NCBI GenBank assembly: GCA_965207535.1 | Contig: CBDBMR010000016.1 | Span: 496,001-560,000 of the forward strand | Direction: 5' to 3' | From: JAJDXO01 sp965207535 | Lineage (GTDB): Bacteria > Pseudomonadota > Alphaproteobacteria > Rhodospirillales > UBA2165 | Length of the DNA: 64,000 nucleotides | Part shown: positions 27,320-36,486 of the stretch, piece by piece | How positions within the stretch are numbered: the first letter of the stretch is position 1 | Layout of the letters: every line of letters starts with the position of its first letter | Translations under genes and position numbers: made by a program | The notes under the pieces: generated by a model | The model's input: only the letters and a program-made list of their open reading frames with translations | Told to the model about the DNA's origin: nothing | Database searches by the model: none

Positions 27320-28480
27320 TCAGGCGCCGAAATGAGCCGCCAGCCGCTCGAGAGCCTCGTCCAAAATCCCGTCCCGTTTGCAGAAGCAGAACCGGGCGAA
27401 ATGGTCCACGTCCGCCTCCTGATAGAAGGCGCTTACCGGCACCGCGGCGACCTTGGCCTCGGTGGTGATGTGTTTGCAGAACGCCACGTCATCGCCATTG
27501 AACCCCAACGGCCGAAAGTCGGTGGTGATGAAATAGGTGCCTTGGGCATCCATGACGTGGAAACCGACCCGCTTCAGCCCCTCGGCCAGCCGGTCCCGCT
27601 TGCCCTCCATCTCCGCGCCGAGGCCGGTGAAATAGTCCGTGTCCTTGTTGAGGCCCTGTGCCACGGCCTTCTGGAGATTGGGCGGCGTGGTGAAGGTGAG
27701 GAACTGGTGCGCCTTGGCGGCCGCATCGATGAGGTCCGGCGGGCCCGAGACGTAGCCGACCTTCCAGCCGGTGAGGGAGAAGGTCTTCCCCGCCGATCCA
27801 ATGCGCAGGCAGCGCTCCCGCATTCCCGGCAATGTCATCAGCGGCACATGGGGCAGGCCATCGAAAATCAAATGTTCATAAACTTCGTCGCAAATCGCAT
27901 AGGCATCGTGTTTTTCCAGCAGGCCTGCGATGAACGCCAGTTCGTCCCGGCTGAACACCTTGGAGGACGGGTTCATGGGCGAATTGATCATGATGAGCTT
28001 GGTTCTGTCGGAAAATGCCGCCTCCAGGGCGTCCCGCGGCAGTTCCCAGTCCGGCGGCTCGATGCGGACAAGCCTGGCAACGCCGCCGGCCCGCTGCAGG
28101 ATCGGCAGATAGCTGTCATACAGCGGCTCGATGAGCACCGCCTCGTCGCCCGGCTCGATCAGGCCGAACAGGCAGGCCGCCAGTGCCTCGGTGGCGCCGG
28201 AGGTGACCATGGTCTCGATCCGCCAATCCATATCAAGGTCGTAGAACCGTTTGTTGTGCGCGGCGACCGCCTGGCGAAGCTCCGGAATTCCCATCATCGG
28301 CGGGTACTGGTTCGGCCCGTTGACCGATGCTTCCGCCGCCGCACGCAAAATGTCTTCGGGGCCATCCGTGTCCGGAAACCCCTGCCCCAGATTGATCGCC
28401 TCATGCTCGACGGCCAGCGCCGACATGACGGTGAAGATGGTCGTCCCGTATCCGCCAAGCGTGGAGTTTGTTGGTTTCAA
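27320..28480 (-). CDS. PLP-dependent aminotransferase, class I/II (YbdL/kynurenine aminotransferase-like)
   Basis: Fold-type I aminotransferase of 386 residues. The PLP lysine lies in the signature SAGKTFSLTGWKVGY; the substrate-binding Asn and NP motif in INSPMNPSSKVFSRDEL; the Asp-Tyr that hold the PLP pyridine in AICDEVYEHLIFDG. The N-terminus ALAVEHEAINLGQGFPDTDG is characteristic of the methionine/kynurenine-type subgroup (YbdL, KAT). It probably works on large hydrophobic or methionine-like amino acids. It is a single gene, 306 bp divergent from glnB. Confidence 0.92.
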   Translation of the reverse strand: MKPTNSTLGGYGTTIFTVMSALAVEHEAINLGQGFPDTDGPEDILRAAAEASVNGPNQYPPMMGIPELRQAVAAHNKRFYDLDMDWRIETMVTSGATEALAACLFGLIEPGDEAVLIEPLYDSYLPILQRAGGVARLVRIEPPDWELPRDALEAAFSDRTKLIMINSPMNPSSKVFSRDELAFIAGLLEKHDAYAICDEVYEHLIFDGLPHVPLMTLPGMRERCLRIGSAGKTFSLTGWKVGYVSGPPDLIDAAAKAHQFLTFTTPPNLQKAVAQGLNKDTDYFTGLGAEMEGKRDRLAEGLKRVGFHVMDAQGTYFITTDFRPLGFNGDDVAFCKHITTEAKVAAVPVSAFYQEADVDHFARFCFCKRDGILDEALERLAAHFGA

Positions 28481-28691
28481 TTTCTTCCTTTCAATACAGC
28501 TTCACCACCTCTAACACACCCGTTCAGGCAGGTCAGGGCTTTGATACGGCGCCAATCCTCCCGCCACCTTTCTGAGCAGTTGCCTCATTATTAGTCAATC
28601 CGCCGGACATCGTCCGAATTTCCCGTCTGGCGCAAGCCATTTTATTCATTATGTTCAATATGTTAAGGCAGTACCCCCACCGGCCAGCCGG

Positions 28692-28708
28692 TTGGCACAC
28701 GAGGTGCT
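28692..28708 (+). promoter_or_regulatory. Sigma-54 (-24/-12) promoter of glnB-glnA
   Basis: TTGGCACACGAGGTGCT fits the RpoN consensus TGGCAC-N5-TTGCW, with GG (28694-28695) and GC (28706-28707) exactly 10 bp apart; only one position of the -12 box differs. It lies 79 bp before the glnB ATG, giving a start near 28719. No clear NtrC dyad was seen in the remaining upstream 200 bp. Expected regulation is induction under nitrogen limitation. Confidence 0.8.
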
Positions 28709-28786
28709 AAGAGAGCATCGCCGCGGGAGGCCCGCCACGGCGTGGGGGCTCGATCGCGCGGAGAACAAACCTGAAGGCATGACTGG

Positions 28787-29125
28787 ATGAAAAAGATCGA
28801 AGCCATAATCAAACCCTTCAAGCTCGATGAGATCAAGGAGGCGCTCCAGGACATCGGCTTGCAGGGAATCACCGTGGTCGAGGCCAAGGGCTTCGGCCGG
28901 CAAAAAGGCCATACGGAACTCTATCGCGGGGCGGAATACGTGGTTGATTTCCTGCCCAAGGTGAAAATCGAACTGATAGTCGATGACGGCCAGTTGGAAA
29001 CCGCTGTCGAAGCCATACAGAAGGCCGCTTACACGGGCCGGATCGGTGACGGCAAGATCTTCATCTCTTCCATCGACGAAGCCATTCGAATCCGGACCGG
29101 CGAGCGGGGCGCGGAAGCCATCTAG
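28787..29125 (+). CDS. glnB: Nitrogen regulatory protein PII
   Basis: 112-residue trimeric signal protein that senses 2-oxoglutarate and ATP/ADP and controls GlnE, NtrB and other targets. The start is MKKIEAIIKPFKLDEIKEAL; the T-loop runs GFGRQKGHTELYRGAEYVVD with the uridylylation Tyr at position 51; the C-terminal signature is TGRIGDGKIFISSIDEAIRI. It lies 69 bp upstream of glnA, which together with the RpoN promoter supports GlnB rather than GlnK. Confidence 0.96.
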   Translation: MKKIEAIIKPFKLDEIKEALQDIGLQGITVVEAKGFGRQKGHTELYRGAEYVVDFLPKVKIELIVDDGQLETAVEAIQKAAYTGRIGDGKIFISSIDEAIRIRTGERGAEAI

Positions 29126-29194
29126 CTCGCGATCCCACCCGGACCATAGACACGAATACCCAGTACTGGACGACTCAACGAAAGGAACTAAGAA

Positions 29195-30616
29195 ATGAGC
29201 CTCAACTGCAAAACCCCGGACGACGTGGCGAAGGTCGTCAAAGACCATGATGTCAGACATATCGATCTTCGCTTCACCGACCCGCGAGGCAAGTGGCAGC
29301 ATCTGACCCAGCTTCCCGAAACCATCGACGACGGCGCCTACACCGACGGAATCTTCTTCGATGGCTCCTCCATCGCCGGCTGGAAGGCGATCAATGAATC
29401 CGACATGGCGCTGATCCCCGATCCGGGCACCGCAGTGATGGATCCGTTCGCCGCGCAGCCGACGCTGATCATGTTCTGCGATGTCCATGATCCGCTCACC
29501 GGCCAGCCCTATTCGCGCGATCCCCGCTCGGTCGCCAAACGCGCCGAGGCGTATCTCGGCAGCACCGGCATCGGCGACACCGCCTATTTCGGTCCGGAGC
29601 CGGAGTTCTTCGTCTTTGACGACGTTCGTTTCGACGTTTCGATGAACAGCACCTTCTATTCCATCGACCATGAGGAAGGTCCCTACAACTCGGGCACCGA
29701 ATTCGCCGACGGCAACACCGGCCACCGCCCCCCGGTCAAGGGCGGCTACTTCCCCGTCCCGCCCGTGGACAGCATGTCGGACCTGCGTTCCGAGATGGTG
29801 ACCACCCTGCAGGACATGGGCGTGACCATGGAGAAGCATCACCACGAGGTGGCGCCGTCGCAGAACGAGCTCGGCATCAAGTTCGATACCCTGGTCCGCT
29901 GCGCCGACAACCTGCAAATGTACAAATATGTCGTGCACATGGTCAGCCACGTCTACGGCAAGACCGCGACCTTCATGCCGAAGCCGGTTATCGACGATAA
30001 CGGGTCGGGCATGCACGTCCACCAGTCCGTATGGAATGACGGCAAGCCAACCTTTGCCGGGTCAGGCTATGCCGATCTCTCGGAGACCGCGCTGCACTAC
30101 ATCGGCGGCATCGTCAAGCATGCCAAGGCGATCAACGCGTTCTCGAACCCGACCACCAACAGCTACAAGCGGCTGATCCCGGGTTTCGAGGCGCCGGTGC
30201 TGCTGGCCTACTCAGCCCGCAACCGTTCGGCGTCCTGCCGGATTCCGTTCTCCACCAGTCCCGGCGGCAAGCGGGTGGAAGTCCGCTTCCCGGATGCGCA
30301 GGCCAACGCTTATCTCGCCTTTGCGGCGATGCTCATGGCCGGCCTGGACGGCATCCAGAACAAGATGGATCCGGGCGACGCCATGGACAAGGACCTCTAC
30401 GACCTGCCGCCCGAGGAGCTCGAAGGCGTGCCGACGGTTTGCGGTTCCTTGCGCGAGGCGCTCGAGAACCTCGACGCCGACCGCGACTTCCTCAAGGCCG
30501 GCGACGTGTTCTCCGACGACCAGATCGACGGTTACATCGATCTCCGGACCGAAGAAGTCCACGCCATGGAGCATACGCCTCATCCGGTCGAGTTCGCCAT
30601 GTACTACTCCGCTTAG
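29195..30616 (+). CDS. glnA: Glutamine synthetase type I
   Basis: 473-residue GSI enzyme making glutamine from glutamate, ammonia and ATP. Signatures are FDGSSIAGWKAINESDM (N-terminal), KHHHEVAPSQNELGIKFDTL (metal site), NGSGMHVHQSVW and the adenylylation site KDLYDLPPEE with Tyr at about residue 402, so it should be controlled by GlnE. Cotranscribed with glnB; the transcript ends at the terminator 30641-30667. Confidence 0.98.
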   Translation: MSLNCKTPDDVAKVVKDHDVRHIDLRFTDPRGKWQHLTQLPETIDDGAYTDGIFFDGSSIAGWKAINESDMALIPDPGTAVMDPFAAQPTLIMFCDVHDPLTGQPYSRDPRSVAKRAEAYLGSTGIGDTAYFGPEPEFFVFDDVRFDVSMNSTFYSIDHEEGPYNSGTEFADGNTGHRPPVKGGYFPVPPVDSMSDLRSEMVTTLQDMGVTMEKHHHEVAPSQNELGIKFDTLVRCADNLQMYKYVVHMVSHVYGKTATFMPKPVIDDNGSGMHVHQSVWNDGKPTFAGSGYADLSETALHYIGGIVKHAKAINAFSNPTTNSYKRLIPGFEAPVLLAYSARNRSASCRIPFSTSPGGKRVEVRFPDAQANAYLAFAAMLMAGLDGIQNKMDPGDAMDKDLYDLPPEELEGVPTVCGSLREALENLDADRDFLKAGDVFSDDQIDGYIDLRTEEVHAMEHTPHPVEFAMYYSA

Positions 30617-30640
30617 GACGAACCACATCGTCAACCGCGA

Positions 30641-30667
30641 AGGGCCGCCCGAAGGGGCGGCCCTTTT
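30641..30667 (+). terminator. Intrinsic terminator of glnB-glnA
   Basis: Perfect 10-bp stem AGGGCCGCCC / GGGCGGCCCT with GAAG loop followed by TTTT, 25 bp after the glnA stop. Confidence 0.92.
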
Positions 30668-30736
30668 GCGTGAGTGGGTTGCACGGGCGGCCTCTCTCCG
30701 GCCTTTCGATTCCGCGCCCAGCCGGTATCATCCCCC

Positions 30737-31213
30737 ATGCTCTACTTCGCCTACGGGTCGAACATGGACCCGCATCAAATGCGCCAGCGCTGTCCGTCCT
30801 CCCGGTTCGTCACCATTGCCCGGCTTGCCGATCACCGGCTGGCGTTCACCCGCCGGTCGCCCCGGCGACGCTGCGGGGTGGCCGGCGTGGTCGCGGCGGA
30901 CGGCGCCGAGGTCTGGGGCGTGGTCTATCGCCTGGGGAAGTCCCGGGACATTCAGCGCCTTGATGCCGCGGAGGGCTACCGGCCCCAGGTCACCCGGGGC
31001 AACCGCTATACCCGCGATACCCGGCCGGTCGACGCGGAGGGGGACGAATCCCGCCCCATGGCCGCGGAAATCTACCTGGCCGCCCCGACCCGGTTCGTGC
31101 TGCCGCCGAGCCTTACCTACCTCGCCCATATGCTGCGCGGCGCCCGGCACTGGGGATTGCCCTATGACTACGTGACACAACTGAATCACATCCCGACCAC
31201 GGGACGGCTGTGA
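30737..31213 (+). CDS. Gamma-glutamylcyclotransferase-like (AIG2/GGCT fold) protein
   Basis: 158-residue protein with the N-terminal signature LYFAYGSNMDPHQMRQRCP of the GGCT/AIG2 superfamily and the conserved catalytic-region phrase LDAAEGYRPQVTRGNRY. These enzymes release 5-oxoproline from gamma-glutamyl peptides. The ATG 30737 is preferred to the upstream in-frame start because homology begins there. Its stop overlaps the next MFS start by one base (TGATG), so it is cotranslated with the exporter operon. Confidence 0.85.
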   Translation: MLYFAYGSNMDPHQMRQRCPSSRFVTIARLADHRLAFTRRSPRRRCGVAGVVAADGAEVWGVVYRLGKSRDIQRLDAAEGYRPQVTRGNRYTRDTRPVDAEGDESRPMAAEIYLAAPTRFVLPPSLTYLAHMLRGARHWGLPYDYVTQLNHIPTTGRL

Positions 31214-32466
31214 TGTCGGATACGCCAGGGGAACAACCAGGGGAACAACCGAGGGGACGCGATCTCGTGTTCATCATGGTCGCCATCTGCGGCACCGCCG
31301 TGTTGGGACCCATGGCGTTCGAGCTGGTGCTGCCGGCGATGCCGGCCATCGTCGAGGAATTGCGCGCCGGCGAGGGCGACGTCGAGCTGTCGGTCGGGTT
31401 GATGTCGCTGGCGCTGGCGATCGGCCAGTTCTTCGTCGGCCCCTGGTCCGACAGGTTCGGACGCCGGCGGCTGCTGATGGGCGGCCTCATGGTCTACATC
31501 ATTTCCACCGCGGCAATCACACTCGTCCCCAACTTCGATTGGTTTCTGTGGGTGCGGTTCATCCAGGGGCTGGCCACCGCGGCCTTCATCTTGATGTCCC
31601 GGACGATCATCCGGGACATGTTCACCGCCGAGCAGGCCGCCCGGCTGCTGAGTTTCGTCTATCTGGCGCTCGGCATGTCCTCGGTCCTCTCACCCTTCGT
31701 CGGCAGCCAGCTTTTGGACCTGTACGGCTGGCGGGCGGACTTCTATCTGTTGTCGGCACTCGCCCTGATCGTCTTGATTCTGGTCATTACGAAACTGCCG
31801 GAAACCGCGCCCGCCGGCGGCGGCGACTACCGGGGGATGGGAAAGCTTCTCGGCGACTATACGCAGATCCTCCGAAATCCGGTATTCCGGGCCAACCTCG
31901 CCGTCAACTGCATGTTTTCCATGGGCCTGATCTCCTTCGTCTCCGCGTCGGCGCCGGTCTACATCACCTTCCTCGGTGAGAGCCCGGAAGCTTACGCCGT
32001 GGCTGTTGGGATCGTGTTTTCCGGCTCGGTCGTTGGGAGCCTGGTTTCCAGCCGGGTCGTTGTCCGCGCCGGCATTCAGAGAGTGCTTCTCGCCGCGGCG
32101 ATCGTGGCGGCGGCCTCGGGCACCACCCTCCTCGGTCTCTCCGTGGCCGGCGTGGTCTCGGCCGTGTGGATCACCATCCCCATGTTCTTCTTCCTGTTCG
32201 CGTTTGCACTGGGATCGCCGCAAACCATCGCCGCCGCCCTCACGCCCTTCACCCACACGGCGGGCACCGCCTCCTCCGTCTTGGGGGTTATCCAGGGATT
32301 GGCGATCGCCGGTGCGTCATTTCTGTTGTCGGTGTTCGCCGACGGTACACAGTGGCCAATGGTCATCATGGTCTGGGTGGTCGGCATCACGTCTCTGGTG
32401 CTTTATCTTGGGTTTATCCGCCGACGTGCAGGCGCGGCTCCCCAAACGGCCGCAAAATCCGGATAG
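31213..32466 (+). CDS. MFS exporter, Bcr/CflA family (1 of 3)
   Basis: Twelve-helix drug-type exporter of 417 residues. Family markers: LGPMAFELVLPAMPAIVEEL in helix 1, GPWSDRFGRRRLLMGGLMVY (motif A) and FIQGLATAAFILMSRTIIRD (motif C region). The N-terminus holds a 12-bp tandem duplication (31225-31248) that gives GEQPGEQP. It is the first of three adjacent paralogues with 3-bp gaps or overlaps. Probably exports a small hydrophobic toxin or metabolite; substrate unknown. Confidence 0.88.
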   Translation: MSDTPGEQPGEQPRGRDLVFIMVAICGTAVLGPMAFELVLPAMPAIVEELRAGEGDVELSVGLMSLALAIGQFFVGPWSDRFGRRRLLMGGLMVYIISTAAITLVPNFDWFLWVRFIQGLATAAFILMSRTIIRDMFTAEQAARLLSFVYLALGMSSVLSPFVGSQLLDLYGWRADFYLLSALALIVLILVITKLPETAPAGGGDYRGMGKLLGDYTQILRNPVFRANLAVNCMFSMGLISFVSASAPVYITFLGESPEAYAVAVGIVFSGSVVGSLVSSRVVVRAGIQRVLLAAAIVAAASGTTLLGLSVAGVVSAVWITIPMFFFLFAFALGSPQTIAAALTPFTHTAGTASSVLGVIQGLAIAGASFLLSVFADGTQWPMVIMVWVVGITSLVLYLGFIRRRAGAAPQTAAKSG

Positions 32467-32469
32467 ATC

Positions 32470-33678
32470 ATGGCGTCCCCGGCCCGCAGCGTTCTCTTCA
32501 TGACAGCCATTCTCGGCATTCTCAGCATGCTGGGCCCGGTCGGCGTGGACATGTTCGTGGCGTTTATTCCGAAGATCGCCGACGGCCTGCAAAGCGATCC
32601 GAACACGGTGGCCCAATCGGTACCGGCGTTCATGTTGGGGAGCGCCGTGGGCCTGCTGTTTCATGGCGCGCTGTCCGACCGTTTTGGCCGCAAGCCGATC
32701 ATCATGGGCGTCCTGGGCCTCTTCATCCTCTCCGCTTTCGCGGCCGCCAATGCCAGCACGGTCGAAGTCCTGATTCTTTGGCGATTCATTCAAGGGATCG
32801 CGACATCGGGCGGGCGGGTGCTGGCCAATTCGGTCGCCCGCGATCTCTATGAGCGGGAGCAACTGGCCCGCACCATGTCCGGCATCATGGGCGTGAGCGC
32901 CATCGGCGCCATCATTTTCCCGACCGTCGGCGGACAGCTCGCCCAGTTCGTACCCTGGCCGATCTCCTTCATGGTCATGGCCGGGTTTGGCCTGTTGGTC
33001 GTTTTGATCTTTGTCTTTGGGTTCCGCGAGACCATCGCCCAGCGAGACGCCCACGCCCTCGACCCCGCCTCCCTATGGACCAACACGGTCAAGATCTGCC
33101 GCAACCGGACATTTATTTTGCAGACCGCGATGACCAGCCTCTCTCTTTCCGGGTTTGTCGCCTATCTCTCCACGTCGCCGACGATCCTGATCGGGTCCTT
33201 CGGGGTCAGCGAGGGAAACTTTGGCCTGCTCTTTTCGGTGATCAGCGCTTCCTTTGCCACCGCCACGTTCATTTGCGGCCGTGTGGTGACCCGGTTCGGG
33301 CTTTCCCCCTTGATCGGCCTCGGCGCGGTTCTCTGCCTTATTGGCGGCGCCATGATGGCGGGACTTGCCCTCAACGAGGTGGACACGGTTCCCGCCGTGG
33401 TCGGTTCGATGGCGGTTTATATCGTGGGCATGGCGCTGATCCTTCCGCAGGCGCAAGCAGCCGGCCTGCAGCCGTTTCCGGCGACGGCGGGCCTCGCCTC
33501 GTCGATTATGGGATTTGCGAATGCCGTGTTCGCGTCCGCCGTCAGCATCACCCTGAACACCTTCCCGAATACGGACGCCGTCCCGGTCGGCGTCGCGCTC
33601 GCCGCATCGGGCACATTGTGCAGCACGGTATTCTTCCTGGGTATTGTCCCCAACCTGCGCAAACGGTCCCGGACGTGA
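32470..33678 (+). CDS. MFS exporter, Bcr/CflA family (2 of 3)
   Basis: Paralogue of 402 residues, 3 bp after the first exporter gene. Helix 1 reads ILSMLGPVGVDMFVAFIPKI, motif A GALSDRFGRKPIIMGVLG, motif C region FIQGIATSGGRVLANSVARD. The stop TGA overlaps the next gene's GTG start by 3 bases, so the two are translationally coupled. Divergence among the three suggests an old duplication. Confidence 0.88.
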   Translation: MASPARSVLFMTAILGILSMLGPVGVDMFVAFIPKIADGLQSDPNTVAQSVPAFMLGSAVGLLFHGALSDRFGRKPIIMGVLGLFILSAFAAANASTVEVLILWRFIQGIATSGGRVLANSVARDLYEREQLARTMSGIMGVSAIGAIIFPTVGGQLAQFVPWPISFMVMAGFGLLVVLIFVFGFRETIAQRDAHALDPASLWTNTVKICRNRTFILQTAMTSLSLSGFVAYLSTSPTILIGSFGVSEGNFGLLFSVISASFATATFICGRVVTRFGLSPLIGLGAVLCLIGGAMMAGLALNEVDTVPAVVGSMAVYIVGMALILPQAQAAGLQPFPATAGLASSIMGFANAVFASAVSITLNTFPNTDAVPVGVALAASGTLCSTVFFLGIVPNLRKRSRT

Positions 33679-34865
33679 CCGGCATCAAATACTTCCTTTT
33701 CGTGCTGCTGATCGGCGGCGTCAGCTCGCTCAACCCGCTGGCCATCGACGCGTTCATTCCCGCCATGCCGGAGATCGCCAAGGACCTCGCCGTCGATCCC
33801 GGCACGGTCGGCATTACCTTGGGCCTCTATACGCTGGGCACCGCCGTCGGCCAGGTCATCTTCGGCCCGCTGGCCGACCGCTTCGGCCGGCGGCCCATGC
33901 TGATGATCGGCCTCGTCATCTATGTCGCGGCATCCATTGCGTCCGCCTTCGCAACGACGATCACGGCGCTCGCGCTGCTCAGAACCCTGCACGGCGTCGC
34001 CGCCGCGTCGGGCCGGGTCATCGCCACGGCAATCGTCCGTGACCTCTTCGAGCGGGAACAGGCCGGCAAGCTCATGGGTTACATGTTCGCCGTCGTCGGC
34101 GCCATGCCCATCGTCGGGCCGTTGATCGGCAGCGAACTTCTCATTCTCTTCGGCTGGGAGTCCATTTTCGTCTATATGGCCGTCGTGTCCGGCGTCATTT
34201 TTCTGGCGGTGTGGCTTGGCCTCAGGGAAACCCTGCCGACCCCCGATCACGACGCCATCCGTCCGGTCAAGATGGCGGTCAATTTCGGCGAAATCCTCTC
34301 CAACCGGACGTTTCTTGCCTACATGCTGTGTCACAGCCTGGCGGCCAGCGCGCTCTATTCGTTCCTCGCCACCTCCGCCGATGTCGTCATCAACACCTAC
34401 GGTGAGAGCACGCGCTACTTCGCCATCGGCTTCGCCGCGATCATGACCTCGGGCATGCTGGGCTCATTGGCGGGCGGCCGCATGGTAACGCGGCTCGGCA
34501 TCGACCGGGTGATTCTGACCGGAACCGTCGTGACCTGCTCGTCCGGGCTCGCGCTCCTGGCCGCGGCCCTCTTGGACAGCGCCACGCCGATTGTCATCAT
34601 CGTGCTGTACGGGCTTTATAAATTCGCCGATTCGGCGGTAAATCCACAGTCGGCCGCCGGCGCCATGACCCCGTTCCGGGATATGGCCGGCGCGGCATCG
34701 TCGCTGCTCGGGTTTATCCGGCAGGGCGTGGGCGCCCTCACGGCGGTGATCATCGGCGCATTGGCGGACGGCACCTCTGTGCCGCTGGCGGCCGGCATCG
34801 CCTTCGCCGGAACCTCTGCGTTGCTCATACGGGTGACTCTGATCCGGCAACTGTACAAGCGATGA
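33675..34865 (+). CDS. MFS exporter, Bcr/CflA family (3 of 3)
   Basis: 396 residues from the GTG at 33675 (GTGA overlap with the previous stop). Helix 1 reads VSSLNPLAIDAFIPAMPEIA, motif A GPLADRFGRRPMLMIGLV, and the motif C region TLHGVAAASGRVIATAIVRD resembles the second copy more than the first. A longer open frame upstream lies inside gene 2 out of frame and is not real. Full twelve-helix length. The three transporters could form a set with different substrates or hetero-oligomers. Confidence 0.88.
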   Translation: MTGIKYFLFVLLIGGVSSLNPLAIDAFIPAMPEIAKDLAVDPGTVGITLGLYTLGTAVGQVIFGPLADRFGRRPMLMIGLVIYVAASIASAFATTITALALLRTLHGVAAASGRVIATAIVRDLFEREQAGKLMGYMFAVVGAMPIVGPLIGSELLILFGWESIFVYMAVVSGVIFLAVWLGLRETLPTPDHDAIRPVKMAVNFGEILSNRTFLAYMLCHSLAASALYSFLATSADVVINTYGESTRYFAIGFAAIMTSGMLGSLAGGRMVTRLGIDRVILTGTVVTCSSGLALLAAALLDSATPIVIIVLYGLYKFADSAVNPQSAAGAMTPFRDMAGAASSLLGFIRQGVGALTAVIIGALADGTSVPLAAGIAFAGTSALLIRVTLIRQLYKR

Positions 34866-34976
34866 CGCGCATCATATGGGCGGCGGCGGAGACGGAATGG
34901 ACGAAAAGGCCCGTTGTTAACAGGATGCCCGCGAAAACCGAGACGGCAATGGCGGCAATGTGAATTCGGGGGGAGC

Positions 34977-35813
34977 TTGGAAGAAATCATCGTACAAACC
35001 CTGATCCGGGGTGTCGGCCTGCCCTTGGCCGCGGCGGTCGCCGTGACCGGTATCCTGCGGTTTGCCCTCGGCGCCGATGCCGGGCGCGCCGTCGCGGGCG
35101 GCGCGATCGCCATAGCGTTCCTGGTGTCGTTCGCGGCGGTTCAGTCCTGGCCCGACTTTCCGCCCCTCAGTTCGGGCCAGAAGCTCCCCTACATCGTTCT
35201 CTTCGGCGTCGTGATCGGGTTGGCGCTCGACGCGCTCCGCGCCGAAACGTTCCGCGCCGCGGCGGTTGTCGTGTGGCCGGCGGTCATCGTCGGCTGGATC
35301 GGCTGGGGCCGGCTCACCGGCCTCGGCGCTGCCGACCTGGTAACCCTGGCGGTCGTCTTTGCCGCCGGCGTGATCATCCTTCACCGGCTGCACGCCCACC
35401 GGGAGGGCCCGCCATACGCCGCCGTCACGGTTCTTGCCGCCTCCATCGGCACGGCGGCGATTGCGTTCATGGGCGGGTCCGCCTCGACCGCCCAGGTGCT
35501 GGGCATCCTCGCCGCCGCCACCGGCGGATTTCTGCTGTGGAATTGGCCGAAGCCGCGAATTCCTTTTGGAGCCGCCGCGCTGATGGGCGCCGGCGGCGCC
35601 TACGTCGCCATCTTCACCACCGGCGTCCTGTTCACCGAGACCAGCCGAATCGCGCTTGCCTCGATGGCGCTGGTGTTCCTGGTGCCGCTCACCGTGCGCA
35701 ATATGGGAATTGCGAATAAACCGGCGATCGGCCCCTTGGTCATAGGCGCCGTCAGTATTGTGCCGGTGGCCATCGGTATCGCAATCGCCTTCGCGCCGGG
35801 CGGGGGAAGTTAA
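34977..35813 (+). CDS. Multi-helix membrane protein of unknown function
   Basis: 278-residue protein with about eight hydrophobic helices (for example PLAAAVAVTGILRFALGA, LPYIVLFGVVIGLALDAL, AAALMGAGGAYVAIFTTG) and few charged loops. I recognise no family. The start chosen is TTG 34977 preceded by GGGGGGAG; no better ATG exists in the frame with a ribosome site. It lies between the MFS trio and yceI on the same strand with 111 and 40 bp gaps. Confidence 0.6.
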   Translation: MEEIIVQTLIRGVGLPLAAAVAVTGILRFALGADAGRAVAGGAIAIAFLVSFAAVQSWPDFPPLSSGQKLPYIVLFGVVIGLALDALRAETFRAAAVVVWPAVIVGWIGWGRLTGLGAADLVTLAVVFAAGVIILHRLHAHREGPPYAAVTVLAASIGTAAIAFMGGSASTAQVLGILAAATGGFLLWNWPKPRIPFGAAALMGAGGAYVAIFTTGVLFTETSRIALASMALVFLVPLTVRNMGIANKPAIGPLVIGAVSIVPVAIGIAIAFAPGGGS

Positions 35814-35853
35814 TCCAATTCTGACCACGACGTTCAATCACGGGAGAAAACAC

Positions 35854-36441
35854 ATGCGCAAAACCACAACCATCATCGCGGCGGCGGCGTTCGCTTTGGC
35901 GGCCTTCGCGATCTCCGCACCCGCGGCCGCCGCGGAAAAATTCGTTCTCGACAAGCCGCACACCCAGATCCTTTTCTCCATCGACCGGGGCGGCTGGACG
36001 AAGATCAACGGCTGGTTCGAGAAGTTCGACGGCGAGGTGATGTTCGACCAGGCGGACGTCTCGAAATCCAAGGTCACGGCGAAGATCATGGCCGAGAGCG
36101 TCAATACCGGGTTCGCCGCCCGCGACAGGCACCTGCGCAATCCCGACTTCTTCAACGCGAAGGAATTTCCGGAGATAACCTTCGAGAGCACCAGCATCAC
36201 CAAGACGGGCGACAAGACCGGCAGGATGACCGGCAACCTGACGCTTCTGGGCGTTACCAAGCCCGTTACGCTGGATGTTACGTTCAACCGCCTGGCCGCG
36301 AGTCGGCGGAACAACAGGACATATGCCGGGTTTACCGCCACCGGCCGGATCAACCGGGGCGACTATGGCATGAGGTTCGGCCTCCGAGCCATTTCGCCGG
36401 TGGTCGACATTCGGATCGAAGCGCTCACGGTCAAGCCGTAG
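35854..36441 (+). CDS. YceI-family lipid-binding protein
   Basis: Periplasmic protein of 195 residues. A signal peptide (MRKTTTIIAAAAFALAAF to Ala-Ala-Ala) precedes KFVLDKPHTQILFSIDRGGW. The lipocalin-like YceI core follows: VNTGFAARDRHLRNPDFFNA, FPEITFESTS and NLTLLGVTKPVTLDVTFN. Members bind polyisoprenoid or fatty-acid-like ligands. GGGAGA ribosome site 7 nt upstream. The preceding membrane-protein gene is 40 bp away and may be cotranscribed. Confidence 0.93.
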   Translation: MRKTTTIIAAAAFALAAFAISAPAAAAEKFVLDKPHTQILFSIDRGGWTKINGWFEKFDGEVMFDQADVSKSKVTAKIMAESVNTGFAARDRHLRNPDFFNAKEFPEITFESTSITKTGDKTGRMTGNLTLLGVTKPVTLDVTFNRLAASRRNNRTYAGFTATGRINRGDYGMRFGLRAISPVVDIRIEALTVKP

Positions 36442-36463
36442 GCCTCAAGTCGATCGGGATGAA

Positions 36464-36485
36464 GAAAACCCCGGCGCGGCGCCGG
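36464..36485 (-). terminator. Terminator after VOC gene (minus strand)
   Basis: On the minus strand a 6-bp stem CCGGCG / CGCCGG (complement of 36471-36485) is followed by GGTTTTC just after the VOC stop. It lies between two convergent genes. Confidence 0.55.
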
Positions 36486-36486
36486 A

